Assembly: GCA_028564925.1 (NCBI GenBank)
Contig: CM053026.1
Span: 605,946,457 to 606,010,456 of the forward strand
Reading direction: 5' to 3'
Source: Lithobates sylvaticus
Lineage: Eukaryota > Chordata > Amphibia > Anura > Ranidae
Length of the DNA stretch: 64,000 nt
Below, piece after piece: positions 10,361 through 20,474 of this stretch. Both the position numbers and the translations under genes were made by a program. How positions within the stretch are numbered: the stretch's first letter is position 1; each line of letters starts with the position of its first letter. The notes beneath the pieces are model-generated. The model was given only the letters and a program-made list of their open reading frames with translations. It ran no database searches and was not told the DNA's origin.

Positions 10361-11533
10361 ATGCCAGGGGAAAGACCCAGGTACACTCCGGGACCGATGG
10401 CCAAGAGAAAGGACCGGGATGGCCCCAGAAAACTGACCGAATTCTTCCCTCCAGCGGCCGGTCTGACGATCCAAGATGGCGCCCGCGGGGAACGGCGGGC
10501 CGCGGCCTACACAGCACAATCCCCCCAGCATCCAGCTTCCCAGCATCCATCCGAGGGTGAGTCACTATCTAACCTGACCCCAATGCCTGCATCCCCATTT
10601 GTGAGCCCTGTGAAGCAGAAGCGGAGGCTAGGGACAGAGGGGCACCTCACAGAACACACAGGAGCAGATGAGGATTCCATGGAGGAATCCTCCTCATATG
10701 CCCAGCAGCTAGATGCTTTTCCCACCTCAGGCCAGCCCATCATTGATACTACAATGAAGGAGATGCTGCAAACATTAAGGGGGGCTATTCAGCAGGATAT
10801 AGTGTCCTTTATGCACACAACTAAAGCTGAAATGTCAGTACTCTGCAATAGAATGACATATGTGGAAAATAAAATGGAGGATTTCACTATTGCCCACAAT
10901 GAGATGGTGGACGCTCACTTCACTGTGGAAGATGAAATCAAAGCGATGCGCCTCAAAATGGCGGACATCGAAGACAGAGCACGCAGAAATAACGTAAAAT
11001 TTAGAGGGGTACCTGAAACAGTCAAGCCAGCTGAATTATCTGCATATATTCAAAAGCTAATGATCACAGCCCTTCCAGAGTTAGGACCAGCGGACGTCAT
11101 CATTGACAGAGCGCATAGACTGCCTAAACCCTCTTTCCTATCCGAACAAATTCCCAGAGATGTCATTGCCAGAATTCACTTTTATCACGTGAAGGACCAA
11201 CTCATGCGATATGCCAGACAACATCCATCCCTCCCTGACCCCTTTACTGGCATTGCACTGTACGCGGATTTATCGCAAGCTACACTTTCTGCCAGACACA
11301 ACCTGGTCCCCATCACCAAAATTCTACGCAATCATAAAATCCTGTATAAATGGGGGTTCCCTGCTAAACTACTGCTTGACTGGAACAATCAACCTCATAC
11401 CATCTCTTCCTTAGAAAAAGGTCTGGAGCTCCTACGAAAATGGCGCCTACTACCCGCGGATGCAGATGCTGCAGACCCTGACCCTACTCGGGATCGACGC
11501 ACCCAACAACAACAAGAAAGAAGAAACAGATGA
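10361..11533 (+). CDS. L1 ORF1 protein (RNA-binding chaperone)
   Basis: This 390-residue frame encodes an L1 ORF1p, which trimerises, coats the LINE RNA and acts as a nucleic-acid chaperone in the ribonucleoprotein. The basic, Pro-rich N-terminus (residues 1-110) is low in complexity. A heptad-rich coiled coil covers about 125-205 (IQQDIVSFMHTTKAEMSVLC, VEDEIKAMRLKMADIEDRAR). The RRM-like domain starts at RRNNVKFRGVPE (about 207) and includes IIDRAHRLPKP. The C-terminal domain ends near ILYKWGFPAKLLLDWNN with SLEKGLELLRKW. Length and order match vertebrate L1 ORF1p (Transposase_22). A downstream in-frame ATG (MAKRKDRDG, residue 13) is an alternative start. Confidence 0.9.
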   Translation: MPGERPRYTPGPMAKRKDRDGPRKLTEFFPPAAGLTIQDGARGERRAAAYTAQSPQHPASQHPSEGESLSNLTPMPASPFVSPVKQKRRLGTEGHLTEHTGADEDSMEESSSYAQQLDAFPTSGQPIIDTTMKEMLQTLRGAIQQDIVSFMHTTKAEMSVLCNRMTYVENKMEDFTIAHNEMVDAHFTVEDEIKAMRLKMADIEDRARRNNVKFRGVPETVKPAELSAYIQKLMITALPELGPADVIIDRAHRLPKPSFLSEQIPRDVIARIHFYHVKDQLMRYARQHPSLPDPFTGIALYADLSQATLSARHNLVPITKILRNHKILYKWGFPAKLLLDWNNQPHTISSLEKGLELLRKWRLLPADADAADPDPTRDRRTQQQQERRNR

Positions 11534-11913
11534 GTACAAATCTATCACTCCACCCTCATCCCTTTTTTTCTCTTCCAACAGCACTGTGCCCTCACGTTTT
11601 TCCCCAAAGCTTGTTAGCAACATTCACACTTCTACACTGGTACTCCAATTTGCAGCCGCTGTTCGGCTGATTCCGAACACTGACTTCCCCCCAATACCCA
11701 CCTGCGGGATGAACCCAATATCCTGCTCTCCGTACGACCAACTGAGGTCTAGTTCTAGTTATCGTTGGTTTTATTTTAGTTTTGTTTTTGTTTTGCTGCC
11801 TAATCGTGCGGCTACACACCTCTTGTTGCACATGCTTGAATGTATTGTATGCAATATCATCACTATCATCTCCTCCACTGGATGGCGACATGTTGCTTCC
11901 CTACTACACAGAC

Positions 11914-14900
11914 ATGAACCTTAAAATCCTATCACAGAATGTGAGAGGCCTCAATAGTCCCTATAAACGAAGGGCACTTTGGAAAACGGCCTTGGAAAAA
12001 AACTGCGACATCCTCTGCGTGCAAGAGACGCATTTTGCCAAAAACAATCCACCCAAATGTACTCACAAAAAATTCCCTTACATTGTTTATGCAAACGATG
12101 ACCCAAAAAGAAATGGTGTTCTGATCGCTGTGAGGGACTCTGTAACCTTTTCTTTATTACAGGAACATGTCGATCCACGTGGCCGCTACATTATTTTGAT
12201 TGCAGAAATCAACAGAAATGTTTACACGCTGGTAAATTTGTATGCACCCACTGCTAAACCACTAAGATTTATTCGTAAAGTGATAAGCAAAGCTAAGTCT
12301 TTACAAAAAGGCAACTTAGTGTTATGTGGTGACTTCAATACGGTTATGAATGTTGACCTAGAATCCTCCTCGGTGGCCCTGAAACAGAGACCTTGTTTAG
12401 GCCCTCTCTGTCACGAAGAAAGACTCTTTGACCCCTGGCGCTGTTCCAGGTCCACCGAGAGGGACTACACTTATTACTCTGCCGTACACAATAGCTATTC
12501 TAGGATTGACTTCTTCCTCACTGACATGTACACCCTACAGAATGTGACAAAATCAGATATCCATAATATCACGTGGTCGGATCATGCTCCGATCACGCTT
12601 GAGCTTATGGATACCTACAGACCACAATCCAGACCCCCCTGGCGCAACAATACCTTCCTCCTGTCCCATCCCCAACTACGGGCTGAAATAGAAGGTAAGC
12701 TTAAAGAGTTCTTTCAATTTAACAGCTCCAAGGACTGCTCCCCCACCACTATATGGTGTGCCCACAAAGCGTTCACTAGGGGCGCTCTTATCCAGATTGC
12801 TTCTAGAGAACGAAAGAAAAGACAACTACGCATGACTCAGCTCCATAAATCTATTGCTGATCTTGAATCAATGCATAAAAACCCAACTACTACCTCCCCT
12901 AGTATCCTACAACAGCTCACCCAATGCCGTGAAGATTTGCGCCAGGAGCTCAAAAAAGATCAGGACATATTTTTTAAGAAAATGAAGCTATCCTTCTACT
13001 CACAAAACAATAGATCAGGTAAAATTCTCGCCTCCCAACTACGAAAACGACAAGCCAGGACAAATCTCACACAAATCCAACACCATAGAACCCAAAAAAT
13101 ATCCTATAACCCTAAAGATATCGCCAACACCTTTAAAGACTTTTATGACTCCCTCTATAATCTTGCAAATGACGCCTCTACCCACCAGCCCTCTGAGATA
13201 GAAATAGATGACTACCTCAAAGGAGTGGACCTACCCTCTGTTGATACAACCACTCTCCAGCACCTAAACTCCCCAATAACACCAAATGAGGTAACCTCCG
13301 TAATCAAAGCCCTCCCTATGCACAAGTCTCCAGGGGCAGATGGCTTTTCAGCCGAATACTACAAGGCCTTTCTCCCAACTCTAGTGCCCAGACTAGTAGA
13401 AGTTTTTAATGCGGCTATTACGGCTGGGTCATTTCCTGAGGAGATGCTTCAGGCAATTATAGTCACAATCCCAAAACCGGGCAAGGACCCCAACCATCCT
13501 CAAAATTTTAGACCAATATCCCTGCTAAATTCTGACCTCAAAATTTTTGCTAAAGTACTGGCCAACAGACTTATGTTAGTCACCCCCGACCTTATAGGAC
13601 TAGACCAAGTAGGCTTCGTAAAAGGTAGACAGGCCCCAGATGGAACCAGAAGAATGCTTAATCTACTGCGCTTCACTGAACTCAATAACACCCCTAGTGC
13701 TTTTCTAGCTTTGGACGCCGAAAAGGCATTTGATAGGGTGAATTGGACCTTCTTAGCGAAAACCCTAACTAAATTTGGAATAACGGGCCAAATCCAATCT
13801 GCAATAATGTCCCTATACTCCCAACCCACAGCTAGAATCTACAACTCTGGGCTCCTCTCTGACAAATTCCCGCTCTCCAATGGTACCCGTCAAGGATGCC
13901 CACTGTCCCCAATCTTGTTCTCCCTAATTATAGAACCCCTTGCAGAAAGTATCCGAGCCTCTGGATCAGTACACGGTATTAGAATTGGTAGGGACATCCA
14001 CAAAATAGGATTATTCGCCGACGATATCATACTCACTATCACCAAACCAGAAACCTCCATCATTGCTGTAAACAAGCTATTGCACAACTTTGGATTAGTA
14101 TCCTACTATAAAATCAATACTAGTAAATGCTACGCACTTACACAAAATATATCAGTACAGGCACAGAAGAGACTGCAACTTGTCTTCCCCTGTACCTGGA
14201 ATTCGCCTTCTATCACATATCTTGGGGTGCAGCTATCCTCCTCTTCAGCAAATATCTATGAGCACAACTTTCCCCCACTACTGATCAAAGTGGCTGAGGA
14301 AATGAAGCAAATCTCTAAGCTCCAACTAAACTGGATAGGAAGGATCGCTGCATACCAAATGCAAATTATGCCAAAATTAATATACCATTTCAGAACCCTT
14401 CCCATCCCCATCCCCCAAGCTTTCTTTATACAATTATCTAAACTCCTTAATTCATTTATATGGGCGGGAAAAAAACCGCGTGTAGCACTGTCCCACCTAT
14501 ACAAACCTAAGCACCTTGGAGGACTAGGTCTGCCCAATGCCCATTCTTACTACAAAGCGGCGCTACTAGACCAAATGAAATACTGGTTCTCCTGCCAAAC
14601 GGACAACAGATGGTCAGCCATGGAGCATGCTTTCACCCCAGGACATGACCTCCCTGCACTAGCATTCGCAGCAAGTATTTATCACAAGCCTATAATACCG
14701 ACATACCAGTCTATCCAGGCAACTGTAGCAGCTTGGTCGGCCCTTACGCAGCAAACTTTTACTGACACCCCTAATAGAAAACTCCCGACCCCACTAGCCT
14801 CCTACCAATACCTCATACCTAACATCTCTATCACTGACTGGAAAAAGAGGGGTATACACTTCCTCTCTTCCCTCCAGGAGACTCACAACCACACACCACT

Positions 14901-15660
14901 AGATGACTTCCAGACTCACCAAATAAAGCACCACTCCTCAGCTAATGTTAGTAAACCTATAGAAATTCCCCAAGCACTATGGGATTTTTTGATCAGCAAA
15001 CCCTCTCTTAAACAGAAAAAAGGGATTTCACTCTTCTACAAAATGTCTCAACCTATGTATCTCACCTCCAAACTACACAGCATGACTAAATGGGAGCAGG
15101 AGTTGCAGAAGGTATTCACACTAGCACAATGGCAAACAGCAATTAAAACTAACAGCAAATCCTCAGCATGTATTGACCATTGGGACAATGCACAAAAGAT
15201 ACTACATAGATGGTATCTTACACCTTCACGACTACACACCATGGATGCATCTATCACTCCACTATGCTGGAGAAACTGCCAGAGTCATGGCAACCTATTA
15301 CATACACTATGGAGCTGCAGTATAATAACTAATTTCTGGAAGGAAGTTTCCTCCATGATACAGCTCGTCACCACTACCACTATTGAACTAACACCAGCTT
15401 TAGCTCTACTCAGCCTGGAAATTGAAGAATACCCCCCTGTAATGAGAAAAGTAATAGCACATATCTTATTTGCTGCCCGCATTGCCATAGCGAAAGAATG
15501 GCGCTCTACATCACCACCCACGCTGGCAGTAGTAATTTCTCGAGTCAATACCCAATACACCATGGAAAAGCTCCTAGCATATAAGGAAGGAAGGGCTCCA
15601 GTTTTCCACAAATATTGGGATAACTGGAGGACTTCCAAATTTGCCTCTTCACATTTGTAA
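11914..15660 (+). CDS. L1 ORF2 protein (endonuclease and reverse transcriptase)
   Basis: The frame is open from 11782, but the conserved protein begins at MNLKILSQNVRGLNS, so I place the start at 11914 (1248 residues); the ATG at 11890 is also possible. The APE-like endonuclease shows SQNVRG, VQETHF, VNLYAPT, GDFN (about 139-142), SRIDFF and SDHAPI. Reverse transcriptase motifs are HKSPGADGFSAEYY, NFRPISLLNSDLKI, ALDAEKAFDRVNW, NGTRQGCPLSPILFS and the catalytic FADD (about 701-704). The C-terminal Cys/His motif is CWRNCQSHGNLLHTLWSC. It nicks target DNA and copies the LINE RNA there. There is no stop or frameshift and all catalytic residues are visible, so it is a candidate active element. 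Confidence 0.93.
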   Translation: MNLKILSQNVRGLNSPYKRRALWKTALEKNCDILCVQETHFAKNNPPKCTHKKFPYIVYANDDPKRNGVLIAVRDSVTFSLLQEHVDPRGRYIILIAEINRNVYTLVNLYAPTAKPLRFIRKVISKAKSLQKGNLVLCGDFNTVMNVDLESSSVALKQRPCLGPLCHEERLFDPWRCSRSTERDYTYYSAVHNSYSRIDFFLTDMYTLQNVTKSDIHNITWSDHAPITLELMDTYRPQSRPPWRNNTFLLSHPQLRAEIEGKLKEFFQFNSSKDCSPTTIWCAHKAFTRGALIQIASRERKKRQLRMTQLHKSIADLESMHKNPTTTSPSILQQLTQCREDLRQELKKDQDIFFKKMKLSFYSQNNRSGKILASQLRKRQARTNLTQIQHHRTQKISYNPKDIANTFKDFYDSLYNLANDASTHQPSEIEIDDYLKGVDLPSVDTTTLQHLNSPITPNEVTSVIKALPMHKSPGADGFSAEYYKAFLPTLVPRLVEVFNAAITAGSFPEEMLQAIIVTIPKPGKDPNHPQNFRPISLLNSDLKIFAKVLANRLMLVTPDLIGLDQVGFVKGRQAPDGTRRMLNLLRFTELNNTPSAFLALDAEKAFDRVNWTFLAKTLTKFGITGQIQSAIMSLYSQPTARIYNSGLLSDKFPLSNGTRQGCPLSPILFSLIIEPLAESIRASGSVHGIRIGRDIHKIGLFADDIILTITKPETSIIAVNKLLHNFGLVSYYKINTSKCYALTQNISVQAQKRLQLVFPCTWNSPSITYLGVQLSSSSANIYEHNFPPLLIKVAEEMKQISKLQLNWIGRIAAYQMQIMPKLIYHFRTLPIPIPQAFFIQLSKLLNSFIWAGKKPRVALSHLYKPKHLGGLGLPNAHSYYKAALLDQMKYWFSCQTDNRWSAMEHAFTPGHDLPALAFAASIYHKPIIPTYQSIQATVAAWSALTQQTFTDTPNRKLPTPLASYQYLIPNISITDWKKRGIHFLSSLQETHNHTPLDDFQTHQIKHHSSANVSKPIEIPQALWDFLISKPSLKQKKGISLFYKMSQPMYLTSKLHSMTKWEQELQKVFTLAQWQTAIKTNSKSSACIDHWDNAQKILHRWYLTPSRLHTMDASITPLCWRNCQSHGNLLHTLWSCSIITNFWKEVSSMIQLVTTTTIELTPALALLSLEIEEYPPVMRKVIAHILFAARIAIAKEWRSTSPPTLAVVISRVNTQYTMEKLLAYKEGRAPVFHKYWDNWRTSKFASSHL

Positions 15661-16179
15661 GAAATGTCGTACTACAATTTCCTGATATATAATGTTTGTC
15701 TGCCCACCTAGTGGAGGAGAAGTAGATTACCCAGAGCAACAAAGGCTCCATCCTATAGCATAGCACCCCAGCACACTCTACCTTTGTTGTCCTGGGTAGG
15801 CATGTGTATTAACTTTTTCTATGTACTTATCGTAGTTAACTATGCTTATAGTATGTGTTCACTTAACCATATATTGCTTGTTAGTTACACAGCATCCGGA
15901 GCATCTCCGTTATCACCCAAGACCCTCAGTAAGGTCTATGGGATGCTACCTTGAGGTTATGACTAATCTAAGCCTGCTCACAAGATACCCACACGGGGTG
16001 ACAGGCCATGTCTCACTTGAGACCGTCCCTATGTTTGTTGGGGTAGCCCTTACTTTTGTTTTTGGATGTGAAATATGGAATTAATCTTTCACATATCTAC
16101 TGTACTCATTGTAACTACCTGTTTACACTGTTTATTGTTATCACATGTACACTGTAAAACTCGATATAAGGCAGGATGG

Positions 16180-16513
16180 ATCCATGCTTTCATGTTGTTT
16201 ACGCCAAATTCTGACCCTACCATCTGAGTGTCGCAGCTGAAATCGAGACCCATCAGATCAGCCAACGTTTTTCTAAACTTCTGTTGTCCAATTGTGGTCA
16301 GCCTGTGTGAATTGTAGCCTCAGTTTCCTATTCTTAGCTGACAGGAGTGGCACCCGGTGTGGTTTTCTGCTGCTGTAGCCCATTTGCCTCAAGGTTTGAC
16401 GTGTTGTGCATGCAGAGATGGTATTCTGCATACCTTGGTTGTAACAAGTGATTATTTGAGTTACTGTTGCCTTTCTATCATCCCATACCATCACTGCCCA
16501 TTCTCCTGACCTC
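16180..16513 (-). pseudogene. Tc1-like transposase, middle part
   Basis: The minus-strand frame 16273-16494 reads MMVWDDRKATVTQIITCYNQ, NTISACTTRQTLRQMGYSSR, RVPLLSAKNRKLRLQFTQ, which is the second helix-turn-helix of a Tc1-like transposase and the linker before the DDE domain. Downstream (16180-16272) the sequence continues toward the catalytic domain with small lesions, up to the L1 insertion. The Harbinger MITE cuts it off from its N-terminus. Confidence 0.85.
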
Positions 16514-16516
16514 TAA

Positions 16517-16896
16517 TGCCGCGTACACACGATCGGAATTCTCGTCGGAAAAAACTCTGACGCTCAAGCTGTGTTGCCTACACACGATCACACCAAATTC
16601 CGACGGTCAATAACACAGCGGCATAAAACACGTTCAACAGCACTATAAAAGGGAAGTTTAATGCCTCCGAGCATGCGTCAAATTGTTTCCGCGCATGCGT
16701 CAGAATTTTGCGTGTCGGAATTGCATACACACGATCAGAAAATCCGATAGAACGGTTTTCCGTCGGAAAAATTGAGAACAGGTTCTCAATTCAAAGTCCG
16801 TCGGAAATTCCGACAGAAAAAGACCGTTGGGCATACACACGGTCGGAAAACCCGATGAAAATTTCCATTGGAAATTCCGACCGTGTGTACGACGCA
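16517..16896. mobile_element. Harbinger-type MITE inside the Tc1 copy
   Basis: Inverted ends TGCCGCGTACACACG (left) and CGTGTGTACGACGCA (right) are flanked by TAA on both sides (16514-16516 and 16897-16899). The 380-bp body carries subterminal inverted GTCGGAA/TTCCGAC motifs and no gene. Target size, sequence and termini match the other Harbinger MITEs at 37973 and 55497. It interrupts the Tc1 transposase between its first and second DNA-binding domains. Confidence 0.9.
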
Positions 16897-16899
16897 TAA

Positions 16900-17060
16900 G
16901 GATTTTTTGTCCACACAACCTCCGCTCACTGGATATTTTCTCTTTTTTGGACCATTCTCTGTAAACCCTAGAGATGGTTGTGTGTGACAATCCCATTAAA
17001 ACAGCAGTTTTTGAAATACTCAGACCAGCCCATCTGTCACCAACAACCATGCCACATTCA
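16900..17060 (-). pseudogene. Tc1-like transposase, N-terminal part
   Basis: On the minus strand this reads MVVGDRWAGLSISKTAVLMG, LSHTTISRVYREWSKKEKIS, the first helix-turn-helix of a Tc1-like transposase that binds the terminal repeats. The MITE at 16896 ends it. The sequence further right (17060-17239) is the 5' untranslated and terminal repeat region. Confidence 0.85.
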
Positions 17061-17239
17061 AAGTCATTTTGAATCCACTTTTTTCCCCATTATGATGCTC
17101 AGTTTGAACTTTAGAAAGTTGTCTTCGTCACTTCTGGATGTCTAAATGCATTAAGTTGCTGCCATGTGATTGGCTGATTAGCAAATTGTGTTACCAAGCA
17201 ATTGAACAGGTGTTTCTAATAAAGTGGCCGGTCAGTGTA

Positions 17240-18818
17240 CATGTATAGAATGTATACTGTACCTGTAGTTTGGCTTTCAATTCTATTTAGATACATTACT
17301 GTGTACCATGTATCCTAAAAAAACGACCCATAAACAATGCAGCTAGTTTTGTGACGTGAAAACATCATAAACATTTTTTCATCCAAAGGGAAAACAAGTT
17401 ATAAAGACAGATTGTTTTAGCATACCATTACTAACTATTTATTTTTTCCTTTATGGATTTTAAAATCTCATTTTCTTGATAATTTTTTTATAACACTTGC
17501 AAATTGTGTGATATTCAGTATGCGTTAAGATCTTCACTAAGAACAAGAAACGTCGCCAAAATAATCCATCACCAGCCAACTAGCAGAGGCTTGGCCAGTG
17601 CTTAATTCAGTATCTTAACCAAATTATTCATGCCACTTGGGAAAGCCAGCAATAATTGTGAAAAACTGTGATAGATTTTTTGAAGTTGAGACATCACAAA
17701 CACTTTAGAGAGACTATCACAACAATCTAAAGTTGTTATAATCATCTACTTTGCTATTGTTGTGACAGCAGTTGCTATAGCTCCCAGTTTTAAATGAGGG
17801 CACTGTGAGGCATCTATTTGGTAAGCATCTGATGAATTGTAAGCTTAGACTACAAAGCTCTTTGAAATATTTTGTTCCCAGCAGTGTACAGGAACACATA
17901 ATAACATAAAAAAATCAGAACAGACAATAGATGGCATAATAAAGAGATGGTCTTTTTTGTGTCTAGATAGGATACTGTGTTTGGCTTCTAGAGCTCTAAA
18001 AGTATTTGTTTTAATATTGCTGTAGCATTAAACACAAGCTTTACCTGTCAGTCTTTGTGCAATATAATATTCTTTCCCAACACTACTAAGCAAATGTTCC
18101 TTTGTCATGCGGAAGTATGGCAATGATTGCTTATAACTGTCATTGTTTCTGGGACTTGCTAAGGTGACAGCCTTGAAAGCACAGAATATTGACCATTTAA
18201 TGGGACTAAGTTACAAAACCTCAACCTAATCTTAGAAACAATGTTCCTGTCTAACATACAGTGCAGAATTTCTGCTTGCGACCTGCCTGACATACAGTAC
18301 AAAACATGCTGCTTTTGACCTGGGGGAAATAACATTTTTATGTCTTGGGTTGTGATGCTTGTTCTCTTTGCAGTAATGGAGATTTCTTAGGAAAAAGAGA
18401 GGTAGCTATCATGGTTCAACAACTTTCTTTTGTGAGTTTTGTATGGCCAGACATGTTCACCCTCTCATAAATATCAATGAAATGACAGGTGCAAAAGAAG
18501 AATTATTGCCTATAGTGACCAGTTTCCTCTTTCATAAAAAAAAAAAAAAAAAAAGGAAACAAAGAATTTGATTGATGACTATGGGTATTAATTCTACTTA
18601 ATTCTACTCTACTCTACTTAATTCTCTATTTGCTCCCAAATTGTTCCTCCAATTTGTATATAAATAAATATTAAAGACTGGCAGTTGAAAACACAAATTT
18701 TTCTCTTTCGTTTATATTGCAGGATTTATAACTCTCAGTGCAAGGTGGCTTTCAGTTTAAAGATTTTGCAGCTAAAGTCCACTGGTAGTAATATCTAGCC
18801 ACCCAATATACACATTTA
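17240..18818. other. No recognisable feature apart from a poly(A) run
   Basis: About 1.6 kb of AT-rich sequence, probably host DNA. An A-run lies near 18535-18555, and TCTACT-type short repeats follow at 18594-18625. No coding frame or known repeat is seen. Confidence 0.55.
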
Positions 18819-19085
18819 GGCTGGGTTCACACTGTAACATGCAGCGGCTCCCAGCAGTAGTCCGGTGCGTCTCCATTTACAGTTTCAGATCTAATTTCAG
18901 CCTGAATTCTTGGCTGAATTCGGACCTAAAATGGACTAAAAGATGCACAGGACTCCTGTGCAAATCGCACCAGAGCCACTGTGGAGATATGTTAACTGGC
19001 TCAATAGATAAACGGTCACAATCTCCTGCTATGCAATTGGATGCGGGGAAATACGCATCAAATTCGCATAGTTGTGAACCCAGCC
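18819..19085. mobile_element. Harbinger-like MITE, 267 bp
   Basis: Inverted ends GGCTGGGTTCACAC (left) and GTTGTGAACCCAGCC (right) are flanked by TTA on both sides (18816-18818, 19086-19088). The three-base TTA duplication fits Harbinger-type insertion. Its ends differ from the AGCCCC/TGCCGCG families elsewhere in the window, so it is a separate subfamily. Confidence 0.8.
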
Positions 19086-19088
19086 TTA

Positions 19089-19748
19089 AGGATAACCAAA
19101 CTAATATGATAAATGAGTACTCATTTTTGTGACAAGAATTAAAAACTGACTGAGAAATGGTTTTGATTGGTTTGCTATGTATGTTTAGGCAATGTGTAAG
19201 GAAATTAAGTCTTACAACGTTCCATTGCAAAAGCAAGAAAGGTTTCTATGAATGCCTACTATCAGTTCCTTGAAATCTAATCTTTTCACATTTACACAGA
19301 ATGCACGAAACTATTTATCCACACCTGCTTGACAGGTGCATATCGTTGCAATTTTTGACAGCAAGGTAAATTCTTACTTTCAACACGAGTATCTCTATAG
19401 GGTTACAGTGTAAAGGCACCACCATCACCCAAAGGCCAATTTGTCTGCACCTGTTACTTCTCTTCAAAGTCTGCGAAAGAGACACCAATTATTAATCTTG
19501 GCTTGAGTGTACTATAATTTGGCTCCTTCACATAGGGCTTGCCCACTGTGGTGCAAAACGTTGTTAATTCCATCCAAAGTCTGCAAAGAGCTCTAATCTT
19601 GTTCTGAGTGCACTAAATTGTGGCCTCGTCATACAGACTTTCTCCCCAAGGCATTATTTATAAAATTTAAGAGAGCTTGAATGGTAAATGTCATTATTGC
19701 TGCAGCAGGCTCTATACACAGTACAGATGTTTCACATTACAGACAGAC
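19089..19748. other. No recognisable feature
   Basis: No coding frame. The phrases CAAAGTCTGC(G/A)AAGAG and TGAGTG(T/C)ACTA(T/A)A each occur twice (about 19466-19520 and 19576-19617), suggesting a decayed local duplication of about 110 bp. Confidence 0.5.
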
Positions 19749-19751
19749 TAA

Positions 19752-20177
19752 AGCCCCATACACACGCGCGGATTATCCGAGGACCAGGTCCGTCAGACCA
19801 TGTCCGTCATACTTTGTCTGATGTTGGTTTTGCGTACACACGGTCGGACAAAGTTGTCGGAAAATCCGATCATTCTGAACGTGGTGACGTTTGTTGCCTA
19901 TGACGAGACTACGTAGAGGCTAGTAGCCAATAGCTTTGGTCTTGTAATGTGATCTGAGCATGCGTAGCACTTTGTCCGGTCGGACTACCATACACACGAT
20001 CGGATTTGGTGTGATCGGACCGTGTTGTCGGAAAATCTATCCAGCAGGAGATAGGACTTTGTCCGTCGGACAATACGACGTACACTGTCCGATGGTGCAT
20101 ACACACGGTCTGATTTTTCAACAACATTGTCCGATCAGACAGAATCCATGCGAAAATCCGACCGTGTGTATGGGGCT
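19752..20177. mobile_element. Harbinger MITE with the same ends as the transposon at 1-2580
   Basis: The 426-bp element begins AGCCCCATACACACG and ends CGTGTGTATGGGGCT, perfect 15-bp inverted ends, with TAA on both sides (19749-19751, 20178-20180). The right end and its adjacent GTCCGA-type motifs match the terminus of the coding Harbinger copy at 2580. It has no gene and appears to be a deletion derivative mobilised by that transposase. Confidence 0.92.
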
Positions 20178-20180
20178 TAA

Positions 20181-20466
20181 GAGGTTTCTCATTTTGATGG
20201 TTTCACTTTAAGCATCAATAAATCACTGCTCATTTAAAAATGATGTTTTTTACAAACTTTTTTTTCATTGATATATGTCCCCCAGGGCAGTACCCAGAAC
20301 CCCATAACCAATTTATGCCCAATTACTTGCATATAAGCCTTCAAAATAGTCACTTTTGATTTTTACAGCTCGGTCCCATAGACTTCAATGGGGTTCCTTA
20401 TTTGATTCTTTTGCAATGTTAGAAGGTTCTGCTGCATACCGAACAGGGCCGTTTGGCCCATCTCTA
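20181..20466. mobile_element. Older hAT-type hairpin element, right end only
   Basis: The segment parallels the right part of the 20475-23417 and 27521-28497 elements: TTTCACTTTAAGCATCA, AAATCACTGCTC, TGATATATGTCCCCCAGGGC, TTGCATATAAGCCTT. It ends GGCCCATCTCTA, a decayed form of the GCTCATCCCTA terminus. The Harbinger MITE at 19752 lies next to its left limit. A fresh copy of the same family begins 8 bp to its right. Confidence 0.7.
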
Positions 20467-20474
20467 CTCACCAC

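Larger units (their letters stand above)
10251..16162 (+). mobile_element. Full-length L1-clade LINE with perfect 17-bp target duplication
   Basis: A 5.9-kb LINE with a short leader (10251-10360) starting GGGGGCGGAGCCGG, ORF1, a 380-bp spacer, ORF2 and a 502-bp 3' region. The host sequence GATATAAGGCAGGATGG occurs directly before (10234-10250) and after it (16163-16179), 17 of 17 identical. Joining the flanks restores the Tc1 transposase sequence, so the insertion limits are exact. There is no poly(A) tail: the element ends TACACTGTAAAACTC. Both ORFs are uninterrupted and the duplication is unmutated, so the insertion is recent. Confidence 0.93.
10101..17239 (-). mobile_element. Tc1-like transposon, split by an L1 and a Harbinger MITE
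   Basis: The transposon reads on the minus strand. Its 5' terminus at the right ends ATAAAGTGGCCGGTCAGTGTA at 17239, a well-known Tc1-like end. The transposase then runs leftward through 17050-16900, is cut by the MITE (16517-16896), resumes at 16510-16180, is cut by the L1 (10251-16162), and resumes at 10250-10101, where CCATCAGAAGATGGGTACAC and ACCACCACCACCAGCCTGAACC are recognisable. An internal deletion near 10190 removes part of the catalytic region, and no left terminus is seen. The Tc1 copy is the oldest layer here. Confidence 0.88.
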
